Notes under the pieces: model-generated
The model's input: the letters and a program-made list of their open reading frames with translations, nothing else
Databases searched by the model: none
What the model was told of the DNA's origin: nothing
Translations under genes and position numbers: made by a program
Assembly (NCBI GenBank): GCA_009694585.1
Contig: SHUQ01000010.1
Location: 1-34,539, forward strand
DNA: 34,539 nucleotides
Direction: 5' to 3'
From: Candidatus Nanopelagicales bacterium
Lineage (GTDB): Bacteria; Actinomycetota; Actinomycetes; S36-B12
Shown here: positions 1-10,906 of the stretch, piece after piece
How the letters are laid out: each line of letters begins with the position of its first letter
How positions within the stretch are numbered: position 1 is the first letter of the stretch

Positions 1-1233
1 GGCGAAACCACCGAAGAGTTTTCAATTCAATATGAGATCAACCCCGCGCCGATGAAAGCCGGGACCTACCGAAATATGTCGGGTAACTTAGCGCTCTCAT
101 ACGGACTCATTGCCGCGTCGAAATTGTCAGGGCTCCAGTTATTCCTCGGGTCTTACCCGATCACCCCAGCTTCGGATATTTTGCATGAGTTGAGCCACCA
201 CAAGCGTTTTGGCGTGATGACCTTTCAGGCCGAGGATGAAATTGCCGGTGTTGGTGCAGCAATCGGTGCTTCCTACGGCGGCGCACTTGGTGTAACTACC
301 ACTTCGGGGCCCGGTGTGGCCTTAAAATCAGAAGCGATCGGACTAGCGGTCTCTCTCGAGTTACCATTACTTGTTGTTGACGTGCAACGCGGTGGCCCAT
401 CAACGGGCCTACCAACCAAAACCGAACAGTCCGATCTCCTGCAGGCCATGTTTGGCCGCAACGGTGAAGCCCCGGTCCCGATCGTTGCCCCGCAGTCACC
501 TTCTGACTGCTTCTTCGCAGCCATCGAAGCCGCAAGAATTGCCATCACGTACCGCACGCCGGTGTTCTTGCTTTCAGATGGCTATCTCGCCAATGGATCT
601 GAGCCATGGTGCGTACCCGACGTCAGCCTGCTGGCAAAGATCGACCCCAACTTCGCCACCGAACTCAACCATGAAGCCGCTGACGGGACCATGGAGTTTT
701 GGCCGTATCTACGTAACCCGGAGACTTTGGCCCGCCCGTGGGCGATACCCGGGACCGCGGGCCTCGAGCATCGAATTGGCGGTATCGAAAAAACCGATGG
801 GGCTGGCACGATCTCATACGATGCAGATAATCACGACAAAATGGTGCGGCTGCGCCAAGCAAAAGTTGATGCCATTGCGCGCACGATCCCTGAACTCGTG
901 GTTGACGACCCCGATGGTGATGCCCGAGTTTTGATTATGGGCTGGGGGTCTACCTACGGACCAATTGGTGCCGCTTGCCGTTTGGTGCGCACTGAAGGCA
1001 AGTCGGTGGCCCAGATCCACCTGCGCCACCTCAACCCCTTCCCGTCAAATCTTGAGAACATTCTGAAAAGTTACGACCGGGTGATCCTGCCCGAAATGAA
1101 TCTAGGTCAACTTTCGATGCTCCTTCGCGCCAAGTACCTCGTCGACATCATCAGTTACAACCAAGTGCGAGGCATGCCATTTAAATCCGATGAACTTGCC
1201 ACAGTTATCAATGATGTACTCGAGAGCGTGTGA
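1..1233 (+). CDS. korA: 2-oxoacid (probably 2-oxoglutarate):ferredoxin oxidoreductase, alpha subunit; 5' truncated at window edge
   Basis: Frame is open from base 1 (GETTEEFSIQYEINPAPMKAGTYRNMSGNLALSYGLIAASKLSGLQLFLGSYPITPASDILHEL...); SYPITPAS and EDEIAGVGAAIGASYGG motifs of the OFOR alpha family; followed directly by the beta subunit. Confidence 0.9.
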   Translation, partial: GETTEEFSIQYEINPAPMKAGTYRNMSGNLALSYGLIAASKLSGLQLFLGSYPITPASDILHELSHHKRFGVMTFQAEDEIAGVGAAIGASYGGALGVTTTSGPGVALKSEAIGLAVSLELPLLVVDVQRGGPSTGLPTKTEQSDLLQAMFGRNGEAPVPIVAPQSPSDCFFAAIEAARIAITYRTPVFLLSDGYLANGSEPWCVPDVSLLAKIDPNFATELNHEAADGTMEFWPYLRNPETLARPWAIPGTAGLEHRIGGIEKTDGAGTISYDADNHDKMVRLRQAKVDAIARTIPELVVDDPDGDARVLIMGWGSTYGPIGAACRLVRTEGKSVAQIHLRHLNPFPSNLENILKSYDRVILPEMNLGQLSMLLRAKYLVDIISYNQVRGMPFKSDELATVINDVLESV

Positions 1234-1240
1234 GGAAGAC

Positions 1241-2296
1241 ATGACAACTGATGCATTCCCAGCCCTTTCTTTAGTCCCCAAAGCTGATGCTCTCCAGACG
1301 GCGAAGGATTTCAAATCAGACCAAGAGGTTCGTTGGTGCCCGGGCTGCGGTGACTACGCAATCTTATCTACCGTGCAGAGTTTCCTGCCTGATCTTGGAC
1401 TCAAGCGCGAAAATATTGTCTTTATATCCGGCATCGGTTGCTCATCGCGCTTCCCTTACTACCTGGATACTTTCGGCCTGCATTCAATTCACGGACGCGC
1501 CCCGGCCATCGCCACCGGGTTGGCAACTTCAAGGCCGGACCTTTCGGTCTGGGTAATTACCGGCGACGGCGACGCCCTGAGTATCGGTGGTAACCACCTC
1601 ATCCATGCACTGCGGCGCAATGTCAACCTTAAGATCTTGCTGTTCAATAACCGCATTTATGGCTTAACCAAGGGTCAGTACTCCCCCACATCCGAACGCG
1701 GCAAGATCACCAGGTCGTCGCCACAAGGATCCCTTGACTATTCATTTAATCCGGTCTCCTTGGCCCTTGGCGCCGAAGCTACTTTCGTTGCACGCACCAT
1801 TGACTCTGACCGAAAGCACCTCACCGATGTGCTAACCGCGGCTGCTGCCCATGAGGGCACCGCCCTGGTGGAGATCTACCAGAATTGCAATATTTTCAAT
1901 GACAATGCATGGGAGCCTCTCAAGGACATCAACACCCGCGATGACCTAATGATGCGCTTAGTCCACGGTGAGCCGATTCGCTTTGGCAAGAATCAAGAAA
2001 AGGGTGTCGTTCGTAAGTCCGATGGACATCTCGAGGTCGTTGAGATCACCAAGGTGGGGCTCGACAACATAATCACGCATGACGCACATGCCAAAGACCC
2101 CGGTCTCGCGTTCGCGCTTTCACGCCTGTCTAACCCACGCACCTTGGAGAACACACCGATTGGGGTGTTCCGCGACATCACCCGACCGTCGTATGACCGC
2201 TTGATGCGCGAACAGATTGCCGAAGTCACCGAGGATCAAGGCGCCGGTGACCTGCAGACTTTGCTTTACGGTAAAGACACTTGGGCTGTCTCCTGA
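1241..2296 (+). CDS. korB: 2-oxoacid:ferredoxin oxidoreductase, beta subunit (ThDP and Fe-S)
   Basis: WCPGCGDYAIL motif and ThDP motif GDGDALSIGGNHLIHALRRN..LLFNNRIYGLTKGQYSPTS. Start moved from ORF position 1190 to ATG 1241, which has GAGGAAG just upstream. Confidence 0.92.
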   Translation: MTTDAFPALSLVPKADALQTAKDFKSDQEVRWCPGCGDYAILSTVQSFLPDLGLKRENIVFISGIGCSSRFPYYLDTFGLHSIHGRAPAIATGLATSRPDLSVWVITGDGDALSIGGNHLIHALRRNVNLKILLFNNRIYGLTKGQYSPTSERGKITRSSPQGSLDYSFNPVSLALGAEATFVARTIDSDRKHLTDVLTAAAAHEGTALVEIYQNCNIFNDNAWEPLKDINTRDDLMMRLVHGEPIRFGKNQEKGVVRKSDGHLEVVEITKVGLDNIITHDAHAKDPGLAFALSRLSNPRTLENTPIGVFRDITRPSYDRLMREQIAEVTEDQGAGDLQTLLYGKDTWAVS

Positions 2297-3243
2297 CCAA
2301 TCAAGACGAACATAAAAAGCATACCCAGGGGCTGCTATTTGGTGTTGCGGCATATGTTCTTTGGGGGCTGTTACCCCTTTATTTCGCCCTACTTGACTCA
2401 GTTTCGCCCTTCGAAATCGTCGCGCACCGAGTTATTTGGTCACTCGTACTCCTCTGCATAATCATCACCATTACTCGGGGGTGGTCAAAACTACGGCTGG
2501 CATTGCGCGACCGAAAGTCAGTTGGCCTATTAGCTGTCGCATCAGTGGCATTAAGCATCAACTGGCTGGTCTACATCTACTCCGTTTCAATAAGCGAGGT
2601 TGTACAAGCCTCCCTCGGCTACTTCATCAATCCACTAGTCTCGGTCGCCCTCGGAGTGATCTTGCTGGGTGAACGGCTGCGTAAAACGCAGTGGTTCGCC
2701 GTCGGGCTAGCGGTATTGGCAGTAATGGTTCTTACATTTTCCTATGGTGCCGTGCCATGGATCAGCCTGATTCTTGCTTTTTCATTCGGGTTCTATGGGC
2801 TCCTGAAAAAGTACGTGGGTTTTGGTGCCGTAGAGAGTTTGACCATTGAAACCGCGGTACTGAGCCCGGTCGCGCTCATTTTGCTAATCACACTGGAAAG
2901 TTCACTGGCCGCAGCTTTCGTACAGGATGGCTTGCATATCAGTCTGCTGCTGCTCCTGCTCGGACCAGTTACCGCGATCCCATTACTCGCATTTGGCGCC
3001 GCTGCAACGCGCATCCCGCTATCGATGCTCGGCCTACTGCAATACATCACCCCGATACTTATTTTCACATTCGGTGTCACTGTCTTCCATGACTCCATGT
3101 CGACCTCGGGCTGGATTGGCTTCATCATTGTCTGGATCGCACTGCTTGTGTTTTCGGTGGACGCCGTACGTAAGGCACGAATGGCCGGTAAAAGCCGACG
3201 CGGTGACCTCGCCGAATCACTAGTAGTGATCGAACCCGACTAA
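2281..3243 (+). CDS. rarD: EamA-family permease, RarD-like
   Basis: GLLFGVAAYVLWGLLPLYFALLDSVSPFEIVAHRVIWSLVLL is typical of RarD; about 10 hydrophobic segments. TTG start overlaps the korB end by 16 bp; exact start uncertain. Confidence 0.8.
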   Translation: MGCLLTNQDEHKKHTQGLLFGVAAYVLWGLLPLYFALLDSVSPFEIVAHRVIWSLVLLCIIITITRGWSKLRLALRDRKSVGLLAVASVALSINWLVYIYSVSISEVVQASLGYFINPLVSVALGVILLGERLRKTQWFAVGLAVLAVMVLTFSYGAVPWISLILAFSFGFYGLLKKYVGFGAVESLTIETAVLSPVALILLITLESSLAAAFVQDGLHISLLLLLLGPVTAIPLLAFGAAATRIPLSMLGLLQYITPILIFTFGVTVFHDSMSTSGWIGFIIVWIALLVFSVDAVRKARMAGKSRRGDLAESLVVIEPD

Positions 3244-3251
3244 TCGGGTAC

Positions 3252-4247
3252 TTATCCGGTTCGAGTTACCACGTAATCGCAGAGTGTCGCCAACGCCGAT
3301 TTGGGGGCGCCTTCGGGTAACGAGTCCAAGACCAAACGGGCTTCATCAGCCCACCTGCCCGCCTCAGCCCGGGCTTCGTCTAAGGCCACGTGGCCGCGCA
3401 GGAGGGCCAGGGCCTCGGCATGCTCGGCATCATCAGGTAACGGCCGCCCCAATAATTCTCGGAGGCGATCATCGGCTGGATCCTCACTCCTCAGCGCCAT
3501 CAACGTTGCCAAAGTCGGCACCCCTTCACGCAGGTCAATGCCTGGGGTCTTGCCCGACTGCACGGAGTCAGAAGTGATATCGACGATGTCGTCGGCCAAT
3601 TGGAAGGCCACTCCGATGAGCTCACCGAACCGGGTCAATATCTCGGTTACATCTGAACCGGCCCCGGACATCATGGCTCCGTAGCGGCAACTGGTGGCGA
3701 TCAAGGACCCCGTTTTGTCGGCTAGAACCGCAAGATGGTGCTTAACCGGATCCATCCCGTCGGCCGGGCCTACGGACTCAAGAATCTGACCGGTACATAG
3801 GCGCTCGAAAGTTTGAGCTTGGATGCGAACCGCATCCGGGCCTAGATCGGCCAGAATCCCAGAGGACCTGGCGAACAGGAAGTCCCCGGTCAAGATCGCC
3901 ACCGAATTACCCCAACGCGCATTAGCGGTGTCAGCACCGCGGCGTACTGCGGCTTCGTCCATGACGTCATCGTGATACAAAGTCGCCACGTGGGTTAGTT
4001 CGACAGCAACGGCGGCCGAAATTACCGCAGGCCTACTTGGGTCACCGAAATGCGCCGAAAGTAACACCAAGAGTGGGCGAAACCGCTTCCCACCGGCATC
4101 AACCAAATGCCTTGAGGCTGCGGTGACGAACGGGTATTCACTGCGCACGGCCTGATCAAGTGCGGCTTCAACCCGGGCTAACCCTTGAGCCAGCTCGCTT
4201 TCAAGCACCGGGTCAGGTGAGAAGCGGTCCAGTGCGGGTCGAAGCAT
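3252..4247 (-). CDS. Long-chain polyprenyl diphosphate synthase (isoprenyl synthetase; likely quinone side chain)
   Basis: GGKRFRPLLVLLSAH, first Asp-rich motif LYHDDVMD, second Asp-rich motif FQLADDIVD; located 12 bp downstream of nuoN. Confidence 0.92.
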   Translation of the reverse strand: MLRPALDRFSPDPVLESELAQGLARVEAALDQAVRSEYPFVTAASRHLVDAGGKRFRPLLVLLSAHFGDPSRPAVISAAVAVELTHVATLYHDDVMDEAAVRRGADTANARWGNSVAILTGDFLFARSSGILADLGPDAVRIQAQTFERLCTGQILESVGPADGMDPVKHHLAVLADKTGSLIATSCRYGAMMSGAGSDVTEILTRFGELIGVAFQLADDIVDITSDSVQSGKTPGIDLREGVPTLATLMALRSEDPADDRLRELLGRPLPDDAEHAEALALLRGHVALDEARAEAGRWADEARLVLDSLPEGAPKSALATLCDYVVTRTG

Positions 4248-4259
4248 GGAACAACGGTA

Positions 4260-5822
4260 CTACCTAATGAACAGGCCAGCATTGCTGACCAATTCCAGGA
4301 CCGGTTGGGGCAAGATGCCAAGGACCAAAGTCACGGTGGCTCCGGCCGCCAGCGCAATGGTCGTGAACACCGATGGCACTACAACCGAGGCGGTCTGGGG
4401 CCCAGACTCGGTGAAGAACATCGCCACAATGACCCGCACATAGAAGAATGCTGCAATAAGTGACGCCACCACGGCCACGATTACTAGCCAGGTATCACCG
4501 CTGGCGAGGGCGGCCGCAAAAACGCTGAATTTACCGATGAACCCACTCGTCAGCGGGATGCCGGCAAGGCCGAGCATGAATAACGCGAAGATACTTCCGA
4601 CGAGCGGGGATTTGCGACCCAGCCCGGCCCATTTGGACAAATTGGTGGCCTCACCGGACTCGTCACGAACCAGTGAAATTACCGCGAAGGCACCGATCGT
4701 CGTAAACCCGTAAGCAATTAGATAAAACAGCGCACCGGCCAGACCAGCGGGGCTCGCAGCGATTACTCCAACCAGAATGAATCCCGCCTGCGCAATTGAT
4801 GAGTACGCGAGCATGCGCTTGATATCACTTTGACTGATTGCGATGATTGACCCGACCAACATCGTCAAGATGGCGATGATCGACATCATCGGAACCCAGT
4901 CCCAGCGCATCCCGCCAAATGCAACGTACAACACGCGCATCAGAGCGCCAAAAGCAGCGATCTTGACGGTGGCCGCCATGAAGCCGGTGACGGCTGTCGG
5001 CGCGCCCTGGTAAACGTCAGGGGTCCACTGGTGGAACGGCACCGCCGCCACCTTGAAGAGCAGACCAACCAAAATCAACGCCATGGCAATCAATGCCAAG
5101 GAGGTCTGGCCGGGCTTGGCCGTCAAAACACTCGCGATCACCGGCAATTGGGTTGAAGCCGCGTAACCGTAGACCAGTGCTACCCCATAAATGAAGAAGG
5201 CGGAGGAAAACGCACCGAGCAGGAAGTACTTAAGTGCGGCCTCCTGCGAGAGCAGACGGCGACGACGCGCCATGCCAGCCAATAGGTAAAGGGGTAGGGA
5301 CATAACTTCAAGTGCAACGAACATCAGCAATAGGTCATTAGCCGAGACGAATAACACCATGCCCGAGACCGCAAACAAGAAAAGTGGCCAAACTTCGGTC
5401 TGGAGGTACCCACGCGCCGTGAACTGTTTTTCATCCTCGGAGCCGGGCAGGGCTGATGCACGCGCGGCGAAGACATCACCACTTGGATCTACCGAGCGTT
5501 CGGCCATCAGCAACGCGCCCAAAATCGCTAACATCAAAATTGCGCCCTGCATCACTAGTGCTGGGCCATCAATGGCTATCGCACCTTCGGCGGTTACTAT
5601 CCGAACGCCGGTAATAGTAAAGATCCAAGCGAGGGATGCGATCAAGGAGCCGAGCACAATGAACAGCTGGACGAATCGTCTCGAACCGCGCGGCAGTAGC
5701 GCCTCCACCAGGACCGAGATAACACCGGCACCCAGCAAAATCAATAACGGCGCAATCGCGTTGTAATCGACTATTGGAAGAGTGAACGGTACATCAACGC
5801 TCACCGCGGCAAGGATACTCAC
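4260..5822 (-). CDS. nuoN: NADH-quinone oxidoreductase subunit N
   Basis: Hydrophobic antiporter-like protein; ..FHQWTPDVYQGAPTAVTGFMAATVKIAAFGALMR.. is characteristic of NuoN; operon position after nuoM with a 4-bp overlap. Confidence 0.95.
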   Translation of the reverse strand: MSILAAVSVDVPFTLPIVDYNAIAPLLILLGAGVISVLVEALLPRGSRRFVQLFIVLGSLIASLAWIFTITGVRIVTAEGAIAIDGPALVMQGAILMLAILGALLMAERSVDPSGDVFAARASALPGSEDEKQFTARGYLQTEVWPLFLFAVSGMVLFVSANDLLLMFVALEVMSLPLYLLAGMARRRRLLSQEAALKYFLLGAFSSAFFIYGVALVYGYAASTQLPVIASVLTAKPGQTSLALIAMALILVGLLFKVAAVPFHQWTPDVYQGAPTAVTGFMAATVKIAAFGALMRVLYVAFGGMRWDWVPMMSIIAILTMLVGSIIAISQSDIKRMLAYSSIAQAGFILVGVIAASPAGLAGALFYLIAYGFTTIGAFAVISLVRDESGEATNLSKWAGLGRKSPLVGSIFALFMLGLAGIPLTSGFIGKFSVFAAALASGDTWLVIVAVVASLIAAFFYVRVIVAMFFTESGPQTASVVVPSVFTTIALAAGATVTLVLGILPQPVLELVSNAGLFIR

Positions 5823-7354
5823 TGGCCGCTCCCTTCACTTGAAACCGTGGGTCCGGGGTCGGTAGCCGCAATCGTGGTCATCACGCGATCCACCGCGGGG
5901 TTTATGACATTCAATATCGGGGCCGGGAAGAGTCCGAGCACCAAAGTCAGCACCACAATCGGCATCAAGGCGATGACCTCACGACCGCCTAGGTCAGGCA
6001 TGCCGACCAACTTGGGTGCGAGCGGGCCTGTCATCGATTTCTGATACAGGCGCAGTACATACGCTGCCGTGATCACCATGCCCAAGGTCGCCACCCCGCC
6101 GACGAACAGGTAGCGCTGGAAAGTTCCGAGCAGCACCATGAACTCACCAACGAAGGACACCAGACCTGGCAGCGCCAGTGATGACAGGGCGGCAAACATG
6201 AAGAAGCCGGCAAGTACCGGCGCCGCTTTATTCACTCCCCCGAAGTCAAAGATGAGGCTGGAGCCATTGGCGCGCTGCATCAAGAACCCTGCGGTTAAGA
6301 ACAGCGCTGCCGTAGATAGCCCATGGGCAACCATGTAAACCATCGAGCCGCTTTGGGCGATGGTGGTGAATGCGAAAATACCCAGAGCGATGAATCCGAA
6401 GTGCGACATCGACGAATAGGCGAACAACCGCTTCATGTCATTTTGGTTCAATGCCACATACGCCCCGTAGAAGATGCCAATAAGTGCCATGCCAATCACG
6501 ACCGGTGCATAAAATTCGCTGGCCGCCGGGAAAATTGGCAGGCAGTACCGGATCATTCCGAAAGTTCCCACCTTGTCGAGCACTCCGATGAGTAGTACCG
6601 CTGTTCCGGGCTTGGCCGCACTCGCAGCGTCAGGTAACCAAGTGTGAAATGGCCACAACGGCGCCTTGATGGCAAAGGCTAGGAAGAAGCCGAGGAAGAG
6701 GATCCTCTCGGTCGTTGGATCCATCTCCAACCCCACCAGCGACAGGTAATCAAAAGTGCCTTGGCCGGTGACCTGGGCTGAAACCACATAAAGGCCGATC
6801 ATCGAGGCCAACATGAAGAGCCCACCGAGCAGGCTGTAGAGCAAGAACTTAACAGCAGCGTAGGACCGTTGTGGCCCGCCGTAACGGCCGATCATGAAGT
6901 AAACCGGGAGCAGCATGACCTCAAAGAAGACATAGAACATGAATACGTCTGTGGCAGCGAACACCCAGATCATTAAAGATTCCAATGCCAAAATTAGGGC
7001 GAAGTAGCCCTTTACCGATCCATCGCTGGTGGTATCGACATCACGCCACCCGGCAATAATAACGATCGGTACTAAAGTTGCCGCTAAGGCGATTAAGACC
7101 AGCCCAATTCCATCGACGCCCACCGAGTACGAGATGCCAAAGGCAGGGATCCACGGGTAAGACTCCGCAAATTGGAATGGCTCGCTTGAAGCGCCATTGA
7201 ATTGCAGCGCCATGATTACCGTCAACACCAAGGTGACCAATGAGATCGCCAACGCCAGTTGCTTCGCCAAGGTTGGTCGCGATTTGGGCAGTAACACCAA
7301 GATGACACTGCCGATTAAGGGCACGATCGCAAGGATCGTCAACCAGGGGGTCAT
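5819..7354 (-). CDS. nuoM: NADH-quinone oxidoreductase subunit M
   Basis: [63 protein letters not shown]; operon position. Confidence 0.95.
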   Translation of the reverse strand: MTPWLTILAIVPLIGSVILVLLPKSRPTLAKQLALAISLVTLVLTVIMALQFNGASSEPFQFAESYPWIPAFGISYSVGVDGIGLVLIALAATLVPIVIIAGWRDVDTTSDGSVKGYFALILALESLMIWVFAATDVFMFYVFFEVMLLPVYFMIGRYGGPQRSYAAVKFLLYSLLGGLFMLASMIGLYVVSAQVTGQGTFDYLSLVGLEMDPTTERILFLGFFLAFAIKAPLWPFHTWLPDAASAAKPGTAVLLIGVLDKVGTFGMIRYCLPIFPAASEFYAPVVIGMALIGIFYGAYVALNQNDMKRLFAYSSMSHFGFIALGIFAFTTIAQSGSMVYMVAHGLSTAALFLTAGFLMQRANGSSLIFDFGGVNKAAPVLAGFFMFAALSSLALPGLVSFVGEFMVLLGTFQRYLFVGGVATLGMVITAAYVLRLYQKSMTGPLAPKLVGMPDLGGREVIALMPIVVLTLVLGLFPAPILNVINPAVDRVMTTIAATDPGPTVSSEGSGQ

Positions 7355-9246
7355 GACAGCCTCACCAGTACGAGAGCGGCGACAATTAAGACGGCCCCGC
7401 CGAGCATTGAAAGTGCATAGGACCTGGCAAAACCTGATTGGGTGCGGCGTAAGCGCCCAGATACGCCACCCACGAACGCCGCACTACCGTTGACAACTCC
7501 ATCGATCCATGACGAGTCGAACCAGGTAAGCCAACGTGCGAGCGCGAATGAAGGTCGGACAACTACTACGTCATTTACCAGGTCGCCGTACAGGTCGCGA
7601 CGCGCTGCGCGTGTTAGCCAGTTGCCACGCGGGGCATCAATCGGCACCAGCTTGGCACCGTACTGTCGCCAACCAATAAAGGCGCCAATTAGCACGACCA
7701 CCAAAGTGATGGCTTCCAAAGTTGTCGCCGACAACTGGGTGGGTTCACTAGCAAATCCAACAACTGGCTCTAACCAAGTTTCGATATTGCCCCAGAACAA
7801 CAGTGCCATACCCAAGAACGTCGAACCGATCGCCAAGATGATCAGCGGAATGGTCATGACCGAAGGTGACTCGTGTGGGTGCACGTCATCCTCCCACCGG
7901 GCCTTGCCGAAGAACGTCATCGCGATCATGCGCGTCATGTAGAAACCGGTGATTCCAGCACCCAAGATCGCCGCGGCACCAATAACCCAGCTACGCTCAA
8001 AGGCGGCATGGATGATCTCATCCTTCGACCAGAATCCAGCAAATGGTGGAATCCCCATGATTGCTAGATAACCGGCCATGAAAGTTACGAATGTAATGAC
8101 CATCAAGCCGCGCAAAGCCCCATAACGGCGCATATTCACGTTGTCTTTCATGCCATGCATGACCGAACCTGCGCCCAAGAACAGCCCAGCTTTGAAAACA
8201 CCATGGGTCAAAAGATGGAAAATGGCAAAAACATAGCCAACTGGACCAAGGCCAGCCGCAAAAATCATGTAGCCGATCTGGCTCATCGTGGAACCAGCAA
8301 GTGACTTCTTAATGTCGTCCTTGGCGGAACCGATGATTGCTCCCATAAAGATCGTGATCAGACCCACAAGCACGACGGCGGCCGCGGCCCACACCGCTCG
8401 ATCGAAGATCGCATTGCTGCGCACGATCAGATAAACACCCGCGGTAACCATTGTCGCGGCGTGAATAAGTGCAGATACCGGGGTCGGGCCTTCCATGGCG
8501 TCAAGGAGCCAGGCTTGCAACGGGAACTGCGCTGACTTACCACACGCCGCAAGTAGTAGGAGCAACCCGATCGCCGTCATGATGCCTTCACCTGCTTCGC
8601 TGGCTTGGCCGAAGACATCACTAAATGTCACCGAACCGAAAGTCACGAACATGACCATGATCGCCAGGCTGAGGCCAACGTCACCAACTCGGTTGATGAT
8701 GAATGCCTTCTTGGCCGCTGCCGCGGCGGTGGGCTTGATCTGCCAGAACCCGATCAACAGGTAACTGGCCAAGCCAACTCCCTCCCATCCGACATAGAGC
8801 AGGAGGTAGTTGTTAGCAAGAACCAGTAACAGCATTGCCGCCACGAACAAATTCAGGTAGCCGAAGAACTTCCGCTTGTCGGCGTCGTGTGACATGTACC
8901 CGATGGAATAGATGTGAATAAGGGAACCGACAATCGTGATCAGCAGTACGAACACCATCGAAAGTTGATCAAGCTGGAAAGCCATATCGGCTTGGAAGTT
9001 ACCAGCGAACACCCAGGTAAAGAGGGTCTGTCCAATCGAACGCTCCTCGGCTGCTTGCCCCATCATCGCAAGCAGCATCACCACCGCCAGTGCCGCGGAT
9101 CCAACCACAGTTAGCACTCCGAGGTAGGGACCCCAGGAATTGGTACGACGGCCTCCGAGCAGCAGTAAGCCCGCTCCAAGAAGTGGCAAGGCAATTAGCA
9201 GCCAGATCAGGGAGAACACGCCCTCTGCGGGCATGAGCTCTATCAC
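7351..9246 (-). CDS. nuoL: NADH-quinone oxidoreductase subunit L
   Basis: [57 protein letters not shown] start with AGAGGA upstream. Confidence 0.95.
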   Translation of the reverse strand: MIELMPAEGVFSLIWLLIALPLLGAGLLLLGGRRTNSWGPYLGVLTVVGSAALAVVMLLAMMGQAAEERSIGQTLFTWVFAGNFQADMAFQLDQLSMVFVLLITIVGSLIHIYSIGYMSHDADKRKFFGYLNLFVAAMLLLVLANNYLLLYVGWEGVGLASYLLIGFWQIKPTAAAAAKKAFIINRVGDVGLSLAIMVMFVTFGSVTFSDVFGQASEAGEGIMTAIGLLLLLAACGKSAQFPLQAWLLDAMEGPTPVSALIHAATMVTAGVYLIVRSNAIFDRAVWAAAAVVLVGLITIFMGAIIGSAKDDIKKSLAGSTMSQIGYMIFAAGLGPVGYVFAIFHLLTHGVFKAGLFLGAGSVMHGMKDNVNMRRYGALRGLMVITFVTFMAGYLAIMGIPPFAGFWSKDEIIHAAFERSWVIGAAAILGAGITGFYMTRMIAMTFFGKARWEDDVHPHESPSVMTIPLIILAIGSTFLGMALLFWGNIETWLEPVVGFASEPTQLSATTLEAITLVVVLIGAFIGWRQYGAKLVPIDAPRGNWLTRAARRDLYGDLVNDVVVVRPSFALARWLTWFDSSWIDGVVNGSAAFVGGVSGRLRRTQSGFARSYALSMLGGAVLIVAALVLVRLS

Positions 9247-9282
9247 GATCAGATCCTCTTCGTCGGTTGCTGTCGGATACGG

Positions 9283-9582
9283 CTAGTACTTGAGTAAATT
9301 CGGTTCATCAATTGAGGCAGAACGTCGACTTCTAAAAATCGTCACGATGATTGCTAGGCCAACTACGACCTCAGCTGCTGCCACCACCATGACGAAGAAT
9401 GCGGCGACCTGTCCATCTAGGTTGCCGTTCATGCGGGCAAAAGCAACAAATGCGAGATTTGCTGCGTTGAGCATTAATTCGACGCTCATGAAGACGATGA
9501 TCGCGTTTCGGCGTACCAACACCCCGATCGCTCCGAGGCTAAAGAGGATTGCCGACAAGATTACATAGTTAGCCGGATTCAT
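9283..9582 (-). CDS. nuoK: NADH-quinone oxidoreductase subunit K
   Basis: 99 aa; [25 protein letters not shown]...[23 protein letters not shown] matches NuoK; overlaps nuoJ by 4 bp. Confidence 0.95.
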   Translation of the reverse strand: MNPANYVILSAILFSLGAIGVLVRRNAIIVFMSVELMLNAANLAFVAFARMNGNLDGQVAAFFVMVVAAAEVVVGLAIIVTIFRSRRSASIDEPNLLKY

Positions 9583-10349
9583 TTCGGCCCCCCGCCAAGG
9601 CTTTCGATCTGTTCAACTTCGTGGTGATCTATCGGTCTGACATCTCCTCTGGCAACAAGTGGCCCCGGAATACTCAGGTCACTTGGCGAGCCATCGGGTA
9701 GCAAAGCTGGGGTGTCAACCGCGTTGTGACGCGCATAGGTACCCGAGCTGGGTAGGTTGCCTGGGTGCCCTGGCCCCAAGAATCGTGCTTTGGAAAGTTC
9801 TTGTTGGCTGGCTCGTGGCAGCCACCGCTCACGATGCGCCAGCACCATGGCACCGAGTGCGGCGGTAATGAGCAATGCCGAAGTAACTTCAAAAGCAACT
9901 AGGTAGTCAGTGAAAAGTAGGCGGGCAATCCCTTGAACATTGCCACCATCCACGCCGTTGGTTTCGTCAAGACCCACCGGAACTACATCGGTCAAACCCG
10001 CCCCGACACCGGCAACCAGCAAAATAGCTAATCCAAGTGCCAGCACGATGGCCACCAATCTTTGACCCTTGAGGGTTTCGATCAGTGAGTCGGATGAATC
10101 AACTCCGACGACCATGAGGACGAAAAGAAAGAGCATCATCACCGCGCCGGTATAGACAATGACCTGCACCATGCCAAGGAAAGGCGCCGAATTGGCAACA
10201 TACAAAATGGCTAGGTTGATCATGGTTAGCGCTACACACAGGGCGCTGTGCACCGCCTTCTTCGACAAAATCATGCCTAGGGCTCCCAGCACCGCAAGCC
10301 CGCCGCTGACCCAGAAGACGATCTCCTCGCCCCAATTTCCCTCGATCAT
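9579..10349 (-). CDS. nuoJ: NADH-quinone oxidoreductase subunit J
   Basis: [50 protein letters not shown] is characteristic; hydrophilic C-terminal extension as in actinobacterial NuoJ. Confidence 0.94.
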   Translation of the reverse strand: MIEGNWGEEIVFWVSGGLAVLGALGMILSKKAVHSALCVALTMINLAILYVANSAPFLGMVQVIVYTGAVMMLFLFVLMVVGVDSSDSLIETLKGQRLVAIVLALGLAILLVAGVGAGLTDVVPVGLDETNGVDGGNVQGIARLLFTDYLVAFEVTSALLITAALGAMVLAHRERWLPRASQQELSKARFLGPGHPGNLPSSGTYARHNAVDTPALLPDGSPSDLSIPGPLVARGDVRPIDHHEVEQIESLGGGPK

Positions 10350-10906
10350 GGCGCTACCTGCTCTGCATCCGCGGTAGCAACTTGCTCAGGTACCGAACCG
10401 GTGATCTTGTTGGCGTAGTAATCGGTATCGGTGGTGCCCGGCACCATCGGGTGCGGAGGTGCGAGCATTCCGGGCAGCAAAGGTGCCAATAGGTCCTGCT
10501 TTTCGAAGATCAGATCAGCGCGGTTGCTATCTGCCAACTCAAACTCATTCGTCATTGTCAGCGCTCGCGTCGGGCAGGCCTCGATACACAAACCGCAGAA
10601 GATGCATCGCAGGTAGTTGATTTGGTAGACCCGGCCGTAACGCTCCCCGGGCGAGTGCCTATCACCTTCTTGATTGTCCGCACCCTGCACGAAGATGGCA
10701 TCGGCTGGGCAGGCCCACGCGCACAGCTCACAGCCAATACATTTTTCAAGGCCATCAGCCCAACGGTTAAGTTGGTGCCGACCGTGATAGCGCGGCTTCG
10801 GTGGGAACTTGGCGGCCTGCTCCGGATATTGCTCGGTCACGACCTTCTTGAAGATGGTGGCGAAAGTGACACCAAAACCACGCACCGCCTGTGGGAGTTC
10901 AGCCAT
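10346..10906 (-). CDS. nuoI: NADH-quinone oxidoreductase subunit I (2x[4Fe-4S])
   Basis: Two ferredoxin motifs [12 protein letters not shown] and [12 protein letters not shown]. Confidence 0.96.
   Translation of the reverse strand: MAELPQAVRGFGVTFATIFKKVVTEQYPEQAAKFPPKPRYHGRHQLNRWADGLEKCIGCELCAWACPADAIFVQGADNQEGDRHSPGERYGRVYQINYLRCIFCGLCIEACPTRALTMTNEFELADSNRADLIFEKQDLLAPLLPGMLAPPHPMVPGTTDTDYYANKITGSVPEQVATADAEQVAP

Noticed and set aside
371-934. 187-aa plus-strand ORF inside korA in another frame
   Set aside because: Ser/Arg/Pro-rich, no domain; fully inside the strongly supported korA frame.
3241-3265. Imperfect inverted repeat AATCGGGT..ATCCGGTT between rarD and the polyprenyl synthase stop codons
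   Set aside because: Two mismatches in eight positions and no U-tract; too weak to call a terminator.
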